From assembly GCA_023132105.1 (NCBI GenBank), contig JAGLYS010000271.1, positions 1 to 13,397 on the forward strand: a DNA stretch of 13,397 nucleotides, written 5' to 3'. Source of the stretch: Caldifarciminota bacterium (GTDB lineage Bacteria; Hydrothermota; 32-111; QNBC01). The notes under the pieces are model-generated. The model saw only the letters and a program-made list of their open reading frames with translations, was not told the DNA's origin and made no database searches. Each line of letters opens with the position of its first letter. Position 1 is the stretch's first letter. Position numbers and translations under genes: made by a program. This document shows, piece by piece, positions 7,937 to 13,397 of the stretch.

Positions 7937-9396
7937 TATTTTACCTCTTCAGGCAAACATTTATGATAATCCGTTATTGATTGTATATATTTCGCAAATT
8001 GAAACAAATTATTTTCATCAAATCTTTTTGCTATAATTTGCATACCGATTGGGAGATTGTTGCCAGTTAAACCAAGTGGAATGGATATTCCGGGATTCCC
8101 GGATAAATTACATATAGATGTAAAAGCATCCGAGTGATGCATTCTAATGGGATCATCGATTATTTCACCTATTTTAAATGGAGGATTAAATGTCGTAGGT
8201 GTAATAAAAACATCATATTCAGTAAAAATATTCTCTAAATTTTCCCTGATTAATCTTGATACCTTAAATGAACTTGTATATAGAGCATTGTTTTTAGCCA
8301 TAAGAATATATGTGCCGAATAGAATTCTTCGTTTTACTTCTTCCCCAAACCCCTCTCCACGGGATCTATTATAAAGTTCCAATAGAGATTTATATGATTT
8401 TGTCTGATACCCATATCTTATTCCATCATATCTCGCAAGATTTGAAGAAGCTTCAGAGCATGAAAGGATTTGATATACCGGAACGGAATGTTTTGAAAAA
8501 TTAAATGCTACTTCAGATATGTTGTGCCCTTCCTCTTTCAATAAATTCAAAATAGATAGAATATTGCCTTTTATATCCGGAGATATTTCTTCACTAAATA
8601 TATCATTGGTATAAGCTATATTGAATTTCCTTTTGGTAGGTCCGGACACTTTATAATTTTCAATCCTTTTTGTTGTTGTATCCTTTTTATCAAAACCACT
8701 TATGATAGAAAATATAAGTTCCAAATCTTCAGCGGATCTTCCAATAGGGCCTACTTGATCAAGTGATGAAGCAAATGCGACAAGTCCGAATCGTGAAACA
8801 CATCCGTATGTTGCTTTTAATCCAGTCACTCCACAGAATGCAGCCGGTTGTCTTATAGAACCGCCTGTATCGGAACCCAGAGCAAAAACAGATTCCCCGG
8901 AAGCAATTGCAGCAGCGGATCCGCCACTTGAACCACCGGGTACCCTGCTATTATCCCATGGGTTAAGTGTTGTTCCGAAATATGAAGTTTCTGTCGATGA
9001 ACCCATTGCAAATTCATCAAGATTGGTTTTTCCGAGAAATATAGCATCTTCATCGTTCAATCTGTTAATTACCGTTGCATTATATGTTGCCTTATAATTT
9101 TTTAACATTTTAGATGCACAAGTTACTTCATATCCTTTTACTGCAATATTATCCTTAACGGCATAAGGAATCCCGAATAATTTCCCCGGTTTCCCACGAT
9201 TTTTTAGTTTTTTATCAAGTTCTTCCGCCCTTTTTAAAGCATTATCCTCGTAAAGAGATATAAAAGAGTTTATCCTATTATTTTTTATCCTTTGGATAAA
9301 GCAATTTACCAATTCAACTGTATGTAATTTTCCATTAATTACAGCTTCCCTTATCTCTTTAATAGATCCCTTTGCTATCAATTCACTATTATTCAT
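7936..9396 (-). CDS. gatA: Asp-tRNA(Asn)/Glu-tRNA(Gln) amidotransferase subunit A
   Basis: A 486-residue amidase-signature enzyme that releases ammonia from glutamine and passes it to GatB. The catalytic Ser-cisSer-Lys triad is readable: Lys81 in AVKDNI, Ser156 in PGGSSGGSAAA, and nucleophile Ser180 in GSDTGGSIRQPA. These are two positions later than in S. aureus GatA (79/154/178). LGKTNLDEFAMGSSTETS and the late DVFITPTTFNPPF and SGNPGISIPLGL motifs are also present. The start codon overlaps the gatC stop as ATGA, and the stop overlaps the gatB start by one base, so the three subunits should be made in coupled fashion. No sign of truncation. Confidence 0.97.
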   Translation of the reverse strand: MNNSELIAKGSIKEIREAVINGKLHTVELVNCFIQRIKNNRINSFISLYEDNALKRAEELDKKLKNRGKPGKLFGIPYAVKDNIAVKGYEVTCASKMLKNYKATYNATVINRLNDEDAIFLGKTNLDEFAMGSSTETSYFGTTLNPWDNSRVPGGSSGGSAAAIASGESVFALGSDTGGSIRQPAAFCGVTGLKATYGCVSRFGLVAFASSLDQVGPIGRSAEDLELIFSIISGFDKKDTTTKRIENYKVSGPTKRKFNIAYTNDIFSEEISPDIKGNILSILNLLKEEGHNISEVAFNFSKHSVPVYQILSCSEASSNLARYDGIRYGYQTKSYKSLLELYNRSRGEGFGEEVKRRILFGTYILMAKNNALYTSSFKVSRLIRENLENIFTEYDVFITPTTFNPPFKIGEIIDDPIRMHHSDAFTSICNLSGNPGISIPLGLTGNNLPIGMQIIAKRFDENNLFQFAKYIQSITDYHKCLPEEVK

Positions 9397-9701
9397 TTTT
9401 TATTTTCTCTCAATATTCCGGGAACAACAAAAAGGTTGTTCTTGATTTTCGGTGCGTTTTTATAAATTGTTTCTATGTTATTGAAATTATCCGGTATATC
9501 TTGTCTGAGATTTGTATATTTTAGTGAGGTAGTATTAAAATCGAAATCCGTATCAAGAGAAATGTTAAGCTCCTTTAATGTATCAAGAAATTCTTCAGTC
9601 ATATCTTTCAAATCAATCATATATTTTGAGATTTCATCCTGAGTTAAATATATTTTAGCAATATTTGCAGATTTTTTTATATCTTCCCTGTTTATTTCCA
9701 T
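9393..9701 (-). CDS. gatC: Asp-tRNA(Asn)/Glu-tRNA(Gln) amidotransferase subunit C
   Basis: A 102-residue GatC, the small subunit that wraps around and stabilises the GatA-GatB pair. The N-terminal pattern INREDIKKSANIAKIYLTQDEI matches the family hallmark (I..E.V..iA.LA.L.l.eeE), and the end carries the family's final NLFVVPGILRENKK, comparable to F.VP.i...  An in-frame ATG 15 codons further upstream (9746) exists, but I chose 9701: GGAG lies 5 nt before it, the resulting length fits the family (~95-105), and the ATG shares one base with the pcrA stop (TGATG). The upstream alternative would add a non-conserved extension lying within pcrA. Confidence 0.92.
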   Translation of the reverse strand: MEINREDIKKSANIAKIYLTQDEISKYMIDLKDMTEEFLDTLKELNISLDTDFDFNTTSLKYTNLRQDIPDNFNNIETIYKNAPKIKNNLFVVPGILRENKK

Positions 9702-11842
9702 CACTTCTCCATTCTCGTTAATTTTGCATATTTCAAAAGAATCCATTTCTTTTCACCTGTAGTCAAATGGATATATGCACGTTTCTGATCGCCATTTCCC
9801 AATGTCTTAATAACTCTTATTTTACCAAAAACAGGATGAATTGCAAGATTATTATCACTATTTGTTTCGAATATATTATCCTTAGGTTCTTCGGGTAATG
9901 AATTACTATATTTAAAATAGGGTTTATTCTTAAACAATGTTTCGGGAATCTCTTTTATAAATCGTGAAGGAATTGAAGGATTAATTGAACCATGGAAGTC
10001 TCTTGTCCGTGAATATGTTATTGTCAAATATTCTTTTGCTCTTGTTAGTGCAACATAAAATAATCTTCGTTCTTCTTCGATTTTATCATTGGATTCAAGA
10101 TTGATGATATGAGGAAACAATCCATCCATTGCACCAACCACGAAAATACCTGTAAATTCCAACCCTTTTGCACTATGAACAGTCATCATGTTTATTCTGT
10201 CACTAACTTCTTTCCATCTGTCAATATCGGTAAATAATGAAACTTGCTGTAGGTAAGTTTCTATATTCCCATTTTCGTTTATTATATCATATTCATTGGC
10301 GGAATTGAGCAATTCCTCAATATTCTCAATACGGGATACATCCTCGGGATCGGTTTTATTGTACATTTTATCGATATAGTCCGTTTCCTCCAAAATAATT
10401 TCAATTGTTTTCCTTACTCCTTTATTTTTAGAGTTATTCTTTATTCTTATATACATAGAATAGAAATTATTAACTGCTTTAATGCTCCTTAGGGGGATAT
10501 CCAGGGAGGCAATATCCGGAATTATATCAAGTATTGATTTCCCTTTATGATGAGCTTCGAATTCGAGTGTTTGAGTTGCTTTTTTCCCGATACCCCTTAC
10601 AGGTACATTAATTATTCTGAGAAGAGACATATTATCTTTTGGATTTGCAAGTATATTGAGATATGCAATAATGTTTTTTATCTCTACTCTTTCAAAGAAT
10701 TTCACATTACCAACTATTATATATGGAATTTGAAACTTCTGGGCAGCCATTTCAAGACTTCTACTTTGGGCATTCGTTCTGTAAAGTATTGCAAGATTTC
10801 CAAGAGGGACCCCTCTTTTGCTGAGTTTCTTTACCTCTTCCATTACCGTACTTGCCTCTTCCATAGAAGAATAAGATTCTATAAGATTTAACTTTTCTCC
10901 ATTTTTCCAATCGCTAAATAAAGTTTTCCCTTTTCTTTCAACATTATTGACAATTACGGATGAAGCTGCCTTTAAAATATTTTTTGTAGAACGATAATTT
11001 TGTTCGAGACGGATGGTTTTGGTGTTTTTATAAACTTGATCAAAGGACAGTATATTTTCAATGTTTGCTCCTCTGAAACTATAAATCGATTGATCATCAT
11101 CTCCGACAACACAAATATTGTTATGGACATCGGAAAGGAGATTTATTAATTCGAATTGTATTTTATTTGTGTCCTGATATTCATCAACCAAGATGAATTT
11201 GAATTTGTTATTATAATATAATTTTATTTCAGGATATTTTTCCAATAGTAAAACAGTCTTGCTTATCAAATCATCAAAGTCCATAGAGTTATTTAGTTTT
11301 AAATATTTTATATATTCCCTGTATATTATTGCAATTTTCAACATATTAGGACTATAAGCACTTTTCTCATACTGTTCGGGAGATATTAATTCTCTCTTTA
11401 ATTTTCCTATGATATTTTTGATATGTTTTGGTTTAAATGTCTCCTTGGGTAAATCAAGGTTGCTTATAATTTTTTTTATTAAATTTATAGAGTCCTTTTG
11501 GTCATATATTGCGTAATTACTTGTAAATCCTAACAGTTCTGCGTGTTTTCTAAGTATTCGGGAACAGATGGAATGAAAAGTTCCCATTGTCATAAAATTG
11601 GATCTTTCACCTATCAGGGATTGCACTCTTTGTTTCATTTCTTCAGCTGACTTATTCGTAAATGTAACTGCAAGAATATTTATGGGATTTATTCCGGATG
11701 CAATGAGGTATGCAATCCTATATGTAATGGTTCTTGTTTTTCCGCTACCTGCACCTGCGAGAATAAGAAGAGGTCCTTCAATTACTTGACATGCTTCCTT
11801 TTGTTTTTCATTTAATTGTGCTAATATTCCTATTTTATCCAT
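9701..11842 (-). CDS. pcrA: UvrD/PcrA-type superfamily 1A DNA helicase
   Basis: A 713-residue 3'-5' helicase acting in nucleotide excision repair, replication restart and removal of RecA filaments. All SF1A motifs are readable: Q-motif LNEKQKEA (10-17), Walker A AGAGSGKT (29-36), motif Ia VTFTNKSAEEMKQRV, Walker B LVDEYQDTN, motif III VVGDDDQSIYSFRGA, motif IV LEQNYRST, motif V MTVHSAKGLEF and motif VI EEERRLFYVALTRA. The C-terminal HPVFGKIRVIK...GEKKWILLKYAKL is the Tudor-like domain that binds RNA polymerase in PcrA/UvrD. Length is normal for the family. UvrD and PcrA cannot be separated confidently by eye; proximity to gatCAB recalls the pcrA-ligA-camS-gatCAB order of Firmicutes. The ATG lacks a Shine-Dalgarno but sits at the predicted transcription start. 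Confidence 0.95.
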   Translation of the reverse strand: MDKIGILAQLNEKQKEACQVIEGPLLILAGAGSGKTRTITYRIAYLIASGINPINILAVTFTNKSAEEMKQRVQSLIGERSNFMTMGTFHSICSRILRKHAELLGFTSNYAIYDQKDSINLIKKIISNLDLPKETFKPKHIKNIIGKLKRELISPEQYEKSAYSPNMLKIAIIYREYIKYLKLNNSMDFDDLISKTVLLLEKYPEIKLYYNNKFKFILVDEYQDTNKIQFELINLLSDVHNNICVVGDDDQSIYSFRGANIENILSFDQVYKNTKTIRLEQNYRSTKNILKAASSVIVNNVERKGKTLFSDWKNGEKLNLIESYSSMEEASTVMEEVKKLSKRGVPLGNLAILYRTNAQSRSLEMAAQKFQIPYIIVGNVKFFERVEIKNIIAYLNILANPKDNMSLLRIINVPVRGIGKKATQTLEFEAHHKGKSILDIIPDIASLDIPLRSIKAVNNFYSMYIRIKNNSKNKGVRKTIEIILEETDYIDKMYNKTDPEDVSRIENIEELLNSANEYDIINENGNIETYLQQVSLFTDIDRWKEVSDRINMMTVHSAKGLEFTGIFVVGAMDGLFPHIINLESNDKIEEERRLFYVALTRAKEYLTITYSRTRDFHGSINPSIPSRFIKEIPETLFKNKPYFKYSNSLPEEPKDNIFETNSDNNLAIHPVFGKIRVIKTLGNGDQKRAYIHLTTGEKKWILLKYAKLTRMEK

Positions 11843-11850
11843 TGTATTGG

Positions 11851-11879
11851 ATGATAATGCTTTATCAGCTAACTGTCAA
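11851..11879 (-). promoter_or_regulatory. promoter of the pcrA-gatCAB-aldolase operon, predicted leaderless
   Basis: On the minus strand there is TTGACA (11879-11874), a 17-bp spacer and TATCAT (11856-11851): a perfect -35, one mismatch in the -10 and optimal spacing. Only 8 bases separate the -10 from the A of the pcrA ATG (11842), so transcription should begin at or within two bases of the start codon. No other start or ribosome site is seen for pcrA, which fits a leaderless mRNA. Confidence 0.7.
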
Positions 11880-11941
11880 CCTTTAAGCTTATTGATTGGT
11901 AGATAGGCATAGACATGTTTTCTAGTTTCCTTAAACTTATT

Positions 11942-12004
11942 ATTGCCATTGCGAGGAGTAGAACGACCTGTCTGCGTGTAATGCACAGGCAGGCGAAGCA
12001 ATCT
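11942..12004. repeat. nested palindromic dispersed-type repeat
   Basis: The outer element reads ATTGCGAGGAG... at 11948 and closes with ...CGAAGCAATCT at 12004, so ATTGC and GCAAT can pair. Between the halves lies a second hairpin, 11967-11993, whose arms CCTGTCTGCGT and GCACAGGCAGG pair with two G-U wobbles and one mismatch around a GTAAT loop. From memory, elements of the form ATTGCGAGGAGCGAAGC...GAAGCAATCT recur in intergenic DNA of many uncultured and sulfate-reducing-type bacteria. Other copies cannot be seen in this window. Confidence 0.6.
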
Positions 12005-12049
12005 TTATATTGCGTCTCTACGGTAAAATATAGCATGAATCCTGATGAA

Positions 12050-12076
12050 TTCATAATTCATAATCCATAATCATAA
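12050..12076. repeat. short tandem repeat, unit TTCATAA
   Basis: Three 7-bp units and one 6-bp unit follow one another: TTCATAA, TTCATAA, TCCATAA and TCATAA. It is a low-complexity tandem array of unknown role next to the nested palindrome. Confidence 0.75.
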
Positions 12077-12100
12077 TTTCTATTTTCCCCCTCCCTTTAA

Positions 12101-12123
12101 TTCCCTCCCGCCTGTGGAGGGAA
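12101..12123. repeat. perfect GC-rich hairpin
   Basis: The arms TTCCCTCC (12101-12108) and GGAGGGAA (12116-12123) pair perfectly around a 7-base loop, CGCCTGT. No T-tract follows on either strand, so it is more likely part of the dispersed intergenic repeat than an intrinsic terminator. Confidence 0.65.
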
Positions 12124-12272
12124 AGTTAAAATACTCACTTTCCGTGTTTAATTTCCCCTTCCGTGTTTTCTTCTCCTCCTTCTCTCTCCCTTTCGTGAAA
12201 TTTGCCCTAATTTGTGGAATAAAAGTAATAAATTATTCTCTTCCCTTTCGTGTAATTCGCTACAAATTTGTG

Positions 12273-12292
12273 AATTCGTGGTGGATCTCCCT
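12273..12292 (+). repeat. 20-bp inverted repeat, left copy
   Basis: AATTCGTGGTGGATCTCCCT at this position is the exact reverse complement of 13378-13397 at the right edge of the window. The two copies enclose about 1.1 kb that holds the two small orphan genes with their promoters and terminator. The match may extend beyond the window on the right side. Confidence 0.85.
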
Positions 12293-12357
12293 TCCCTATC
12301 AAAAGTGGTAAGTATGTCTACACCATGTGCATGAAATAAATAAATAAATTTAAAATC

Positions 12358-12426
12358 TTTCCTTATTTCGCTTATATATACAATTGTATAAAATCATTTA
12401 TTGTATATGCCGTAATAATAAGGAAA
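12358..12426. promoter_or_regulatory. palindrome cluster upstream of the B12-like gene, possible operators
   Basis: Two 10-bp arms, TTTCCTTATT (12358-12367) and AATAAGGAAA (12417-12426), face each other across 49 bp. Between them is a perfect 14-bp palindrome TATACAATTGTATA (12377-12390), and its right half ATTGTATA recurs at 12400-12407, 17 bp further on. The cluster ends 9 bp before the -35 box, the place expected for a regulator site. No regulator is encoded nearby, so the role is inferred from position only. Confidence 0.4.
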
Positions 12427-12435
12427 TCTGGCATA

Positions 12436-12463
12436 TTGACATTTAATGTTTTTATGTTATTAT
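12436..12463 (+). promoter_or_regulatory. sigma-70-type promoter of the B12-like gene
   Basis: TTGACA (12436-12441), a 16-bp spacer and TATTAT (12458-12463): a perfect -35 and one mismatch in the -10. Transcription should start near 12470, giving a leader of roughly 90 nt that contains a long hairpin before the gene. Confidence 0.65.
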
Positions 12464-12501
12464 TTAAGTAAGATGATAAAAGTAATGGATGGGATCTAAT
12501 A

Positions 12502-12548
12502 TAGATAAAAACTTTCTGAATATAATCAGGAAGTTTTTGTTTTATCTA
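12502..12548 (+). promoter_or_regulatory. leader hairpin abutting the ribosome site, possible attenuator
   Basis: A 13-bp stem pairs 12507-12519 with 12526-12538 (one G-U) around the 6-base loop ATATAA. Its 3' arm ends in TTTTT and is followed by GTTTTATC, so it has the form of an intrinsic terminator inside the leader. Alternatively TAGATAAAA (12502-12510) pairs perfectly with TTTTATCTA (12540-12548), which would carry the stem up to the first bases of the Shine-Dalgarno region. Only about 30 nt lie between the predicted start and the stem, too little for a known riboswitch aptamer, and I recognise none. Confidence 0.5.
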
Positions 12549-12558
12549 AGGAGGTGAT
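12547..12558 (+). promoter_or_regulatory. extended Shine-Dalgarno of the B12-like gene
   Basis: TAAGGAGGTGAT lies directly before the ATG and is complementary over 12 bases to the usual bacterial 16S rRNA 3' end (ATCACCTCCTTA). It is far stronger than the ribosome sites of maf, mtnA or pcrA in this window. Its first two bases can be taken up by the leader hairpin. Confidence 0.8.
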
Positions 12559-12936
12559 ATGAGAAGCATTCGTATTCTTATGATACGACTCGGGATAGAT
12601 CACAATGATATGGAATCCAAAAGACTCTATAAGAAGCTTGAAAATGTGGGTTATGATATTCTCTATTCAGGACTTCATCAAACACCTGAAATGATATTGG
12701 ATGTTTCACTTTCATTCGATGCAGATGTGGTTCTATTCGATATGGCTCCAAATGCTAATCCGGGCGTAATCGAACATTATGATAGAATGGTTAAATCCAA
12801 TGAATTAACGGAACCTCTTATTATTTTAAGAACGGATAATGGCGCAGGCTTTCCATATATTAAATTTAAGAAGAATGACGATATTGATATTATTAGTGAT
12901 AAGATCAATAAACATTTTCAATTGGTAAATGCGTAG
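12559..12936 (+). CDS. stand-alone B12-binding-like domain, methylmalonyl-CoA mutase C-terminal type, degenerate
   Basis: A 125-residue soluble protein resembling the cobalamin-binding C-terminal domain of methylmalonyl-CoA mutase. The first half follows the family closely: strand IRILMIRLGID (4-14), helix, DILYSGLHQTPEMI (33-46) and DADVVLFD (54-61). The family's GLDGHDRG motif, whose His is the lower cobalt ligand, reads GIDHNDME here (12-19), with Asn16 in the His position and Glu19 for the last Gly. The SxLSG loop and the GGxxP nucleotide-tail site in the second half are not recognisable either (DMAPNANPGV, RTDNGAGFPY). So the Rossmann-like fold is probably kept, while base-off/His-on cobalamin binding is unlikely. 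A response-regulator-like or partner-binding role is possible. It stands alone between its own promoter and terminator, with no mutase gene nearby. Confidence 0.7.
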   Translation: MRSIRILMIRLGIDHNDMESKRLYKKLENVGYDILYSGLHQTPEMILDVSLSFDADVVLFDMAPNANPGVIEHYDRMVKSNELTEPLIILRTDNGAGFPYIKFKKNDDIDIISDKINKHFQLVNA

Positions 12937-12966
12937 GAAACCACTAAACATATAAATTTTAAAAAG

Positions 12967-12993
12967 CAGGGGTGAAATGATATTTCACCCCTG
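12967..12993 (+). terminator. intrinsic terminator after the B12-like gene
   Basis: A perfect 12-bp stem, CAGGGGTGAAAT (12967-12978) with ATTTCACCCCTG (12982-12993), has a 3-base GAT loop and is followed by TTAATTAT. It is preceded by an A-run, so it could also act in the other direction. The T-tract is weak, but the position 30 bp after the stop codon and the strong stem fit a terminator. Confidence 0.75.
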
Positions 12994-13030
12994 TTAATTA
13001 TCAATGAAAGTTTCGTTGTATCATTTTAGC

Positions 13031-13057
13031 TTGATTTATAATGTTCTATATTATAAT
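13031..13057 (+). promoter_or_regulatory. probable promoter of the small membrane protein gene
   Basis: Two perfect TATAAT boxes are present, at 13037-13042 and 13052-13057. The second is preceded by TTGATT (13031-13036) with a 15-bp spacer, the first by TTGTAT (13016-13021), also with 15 bp. Spacing is shorter than ideal in both cases, so the exact start is uncertain. Confidence 0.45.
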
Positions 13058-13101
13058 ATTACTAAATGATGTGATTGAAATTAAAAAGGAGGTAGTAAGG
13101 A

Positions 13102-13314
13102 ATGAGTAGGTTTATAAAAGAAATATTTTCGGGTACGGAATTAGTCGGAACGGTGAATTTAATTTCAGGGATAATTATGGTACTTTTATGGTCATATTTT
13201 TCCATTAAATGGTGGTCTGTCGCTTTTGGATTTCTTTCCGTATTTTTCTTAATAGAGGCAATTTGGCATTATATACTCACTGATTATTTCAGACATATTC
13301 ATAAAGAGAGATAG
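13102..13314 (+). CDS. small protein with two membrane segments, function unknown
   Basis: A 70-residue protein I do not recognise. Two hydrophobic helices are clear, at about residues 14-34 (LVGTVNLISGIIMVLLWSYFS) and 37-58 (WWSVAFGFLSVFFLIEAIWHYI), joined by a very short IK turn, so it should form a membrane hairpin. It is rich in Trp and Phe, with a basic C-terminal end (RHIHKER). Aromatic residues cluster at the membrane edges. GGAGG at 13088-13092 lies 9 nt before the ATG. It follows the terminator of the B12-like gene and has its own likely promoter, so the two are probably not one operon. The stop codon TAG runs into the 7-bp tandem array that follows. Confidence 0.7.
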   Translation: MSRFIKEIFSGTELVGTVNLISGIIMVLLWSYFSIKWWSVAFGFLSVFFLIEAIWHYILTDYFRHIHKER

Positions 13315-13354
13315 ACATCAGACAACAGACATCAGACGCCAGACATCAGACATC
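13313..13354. repeat. tandem repeat, six 7-bp units of AGACATC
   Basis: Six back-to-back 7-bp units: AGACATC, AGACAAC, AGACATC, AGACGCC, AGACATC and AGACATC. Four are identical and two differ at one or two positions. The array begins inside the stop codon of the small membrane protein gene (the AG of TAG). It is followed by a purine-rich stretch (13360-13380). Confidence 0.85.
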
Positions 13355-13377
13355 AGCCGTAGGGGAGGAAGAAAGAG

Positions 13378-13397
13378 AGGGAGATCCACCACGAATT
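13378..13397 (-). repeat. 20-bp inverted repeat, right copy, reaching the window edge
   Basis: This is the exact reverse complement of 12273-12292. The purine-rich bases before it mirror the pyrimidine-rich context of the left copy in general composition but not base by base. The element is probably cut by the window end. Confidence 0.85.

Larger units (their letters stand above)
11880..12340. other. gene-free repeat-rich intergenic block
   Basis: No credible coding region is present. The short open frames here are built from repeats, lack ribosome sites and have no recognisable protein features. The block holds a nested palindrome (11942-12004), AT-rich 7-bp tandem repeats (12050-12076), a GC-rich hairpin (12101-12123), and a pyrimidine-rich stretch (12080-12300) with recurring TTCCGTGTTT and TCCCTTTCGTG units that ends in one copy of a 20-bp inverted repeat. 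The local G+C and strong C/T bias on the plus strand differ from the neighbouring genes. Confidence 0.7.

Noticed and set aside
10547..10891. A 114-codon plus-strand open frame inside pcrA
   Set aside because: It lies opposite conserved helicase sequence, and its composition is that of a reverse-strand shadow.
11869..12054. A 61-codon open frame on the minus strand upstream of pcrA
   Set aside because: It is made of the nested palindromic repeat, contains the pcrA -35 region nearby, has no ribosome site and shows no protein-like features.
12114..12311. A 65-codon plus-strand open frame in the pyrimidine-rich repeat block
   Set aside because: It consists of TTTCGTG-type repeats (giving Phe/Ser/Pro/Val runs), lacks a Shine-Dalgarno and starts within a hairpin.
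12436..12558. A cobalamin riboswitch before the B12-like gene
   Set aside because: The leader is only about 90 nt, has no B12-box-like sequence and is far shorter than a cobalamin aptamer.
12050..13397. A CRISPR array formed by the short repeats
   Set aside because: The repeats are 6-7 bp with no spacers, or single long copies. There is no regular repeat-spacer pattern and no cas gene.
12273..13397. An insertion sequence bounded by the 20-bp inverted repeats
   Set aside because: Neither enclosed gene resembles a transposase, and no flanking target duplication can be seen because the window ends at the right repeat.

Overview
The window is low-GC (roughly one third G+C), gene-dense bacterial DNA holding twelve protein genes, the 5' half of a tRNA gene, and one repeat-rich intergenic block. 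A protein with a signal peptide and a beta-strand-rich body suggests a Gram-negative-type envelope. A GatCAB amidotransferase implies indirect Gln- and/or Asn-tRNA synthesis. The pcrA-gatCAB proximity recalls Firmicutes gene order, but the mix of proteins and the dispersed intergenic repeats look more like an uncultured candidate phylum (the WOR-3/Cloacimonetes type comes to mind). That assignment is inference and cannot be settled here.

Layout: (1) Positions 1-1745, minus strand: mscS-type channel, a BtrH/C39-like papain-fold protein of unknown function, then tRNA-Leu(CAA), which runs off the left edge. A consensus promoter (TTGACA-16-TATAAT) drives this unit. (2) Positions 1810-5160, plus strand: a tight operon of acyl-CoA thioesterase, Maf nucleotide pyrophosphatase, MtnA methylthioribose-1-phosphate isomerase and an exported beta-rich protein whose start overlaps mtnA by 29 bp. 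(3) Positions 5163-11842, minus strand: a 6.7-kb operon pcrA-gatC-gatA-gatB-class II aldolase in which successive genes overlap by 1-4 bp or nearly abut. Its promoter lies so close to the pcrA ATG that the mRNA should be leaderless. Operons 2 and 3 converge with only 2 bp between stop codons. (4) Positions 11880-12340: a gene-free block of palindromic and short tandem repeats, richer in G+C than its surroundings. (5) Positions 12341-13314, plus strand: two small orphan genes with elaborate control regions. The first encodes a stand-alone domain resembling the C-terminal B12-binding domain of methylmalonyl-CoA mutase, but with the cobalt-ligand His replaced. The second encodes a 70-residue protein with two membrane segments. 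(6) Positions 13313-13397: repeats again, including the inverse copy of a 20-bp element found at 12273-12292.

Most of the window is housekeeping: translation quality, DNA repair, nucleotide-pool cleaning, methionine salvage and central carbon metabolism. The most unusual part is the right-hand ~1.1 kb. There a degenerate B12-like domain has a strong promoter, upstream palindromes, a leader hairpin abutting a 12-nt Shine-Dalgarno sequence, its own terminator, and flanking inverted repeats.
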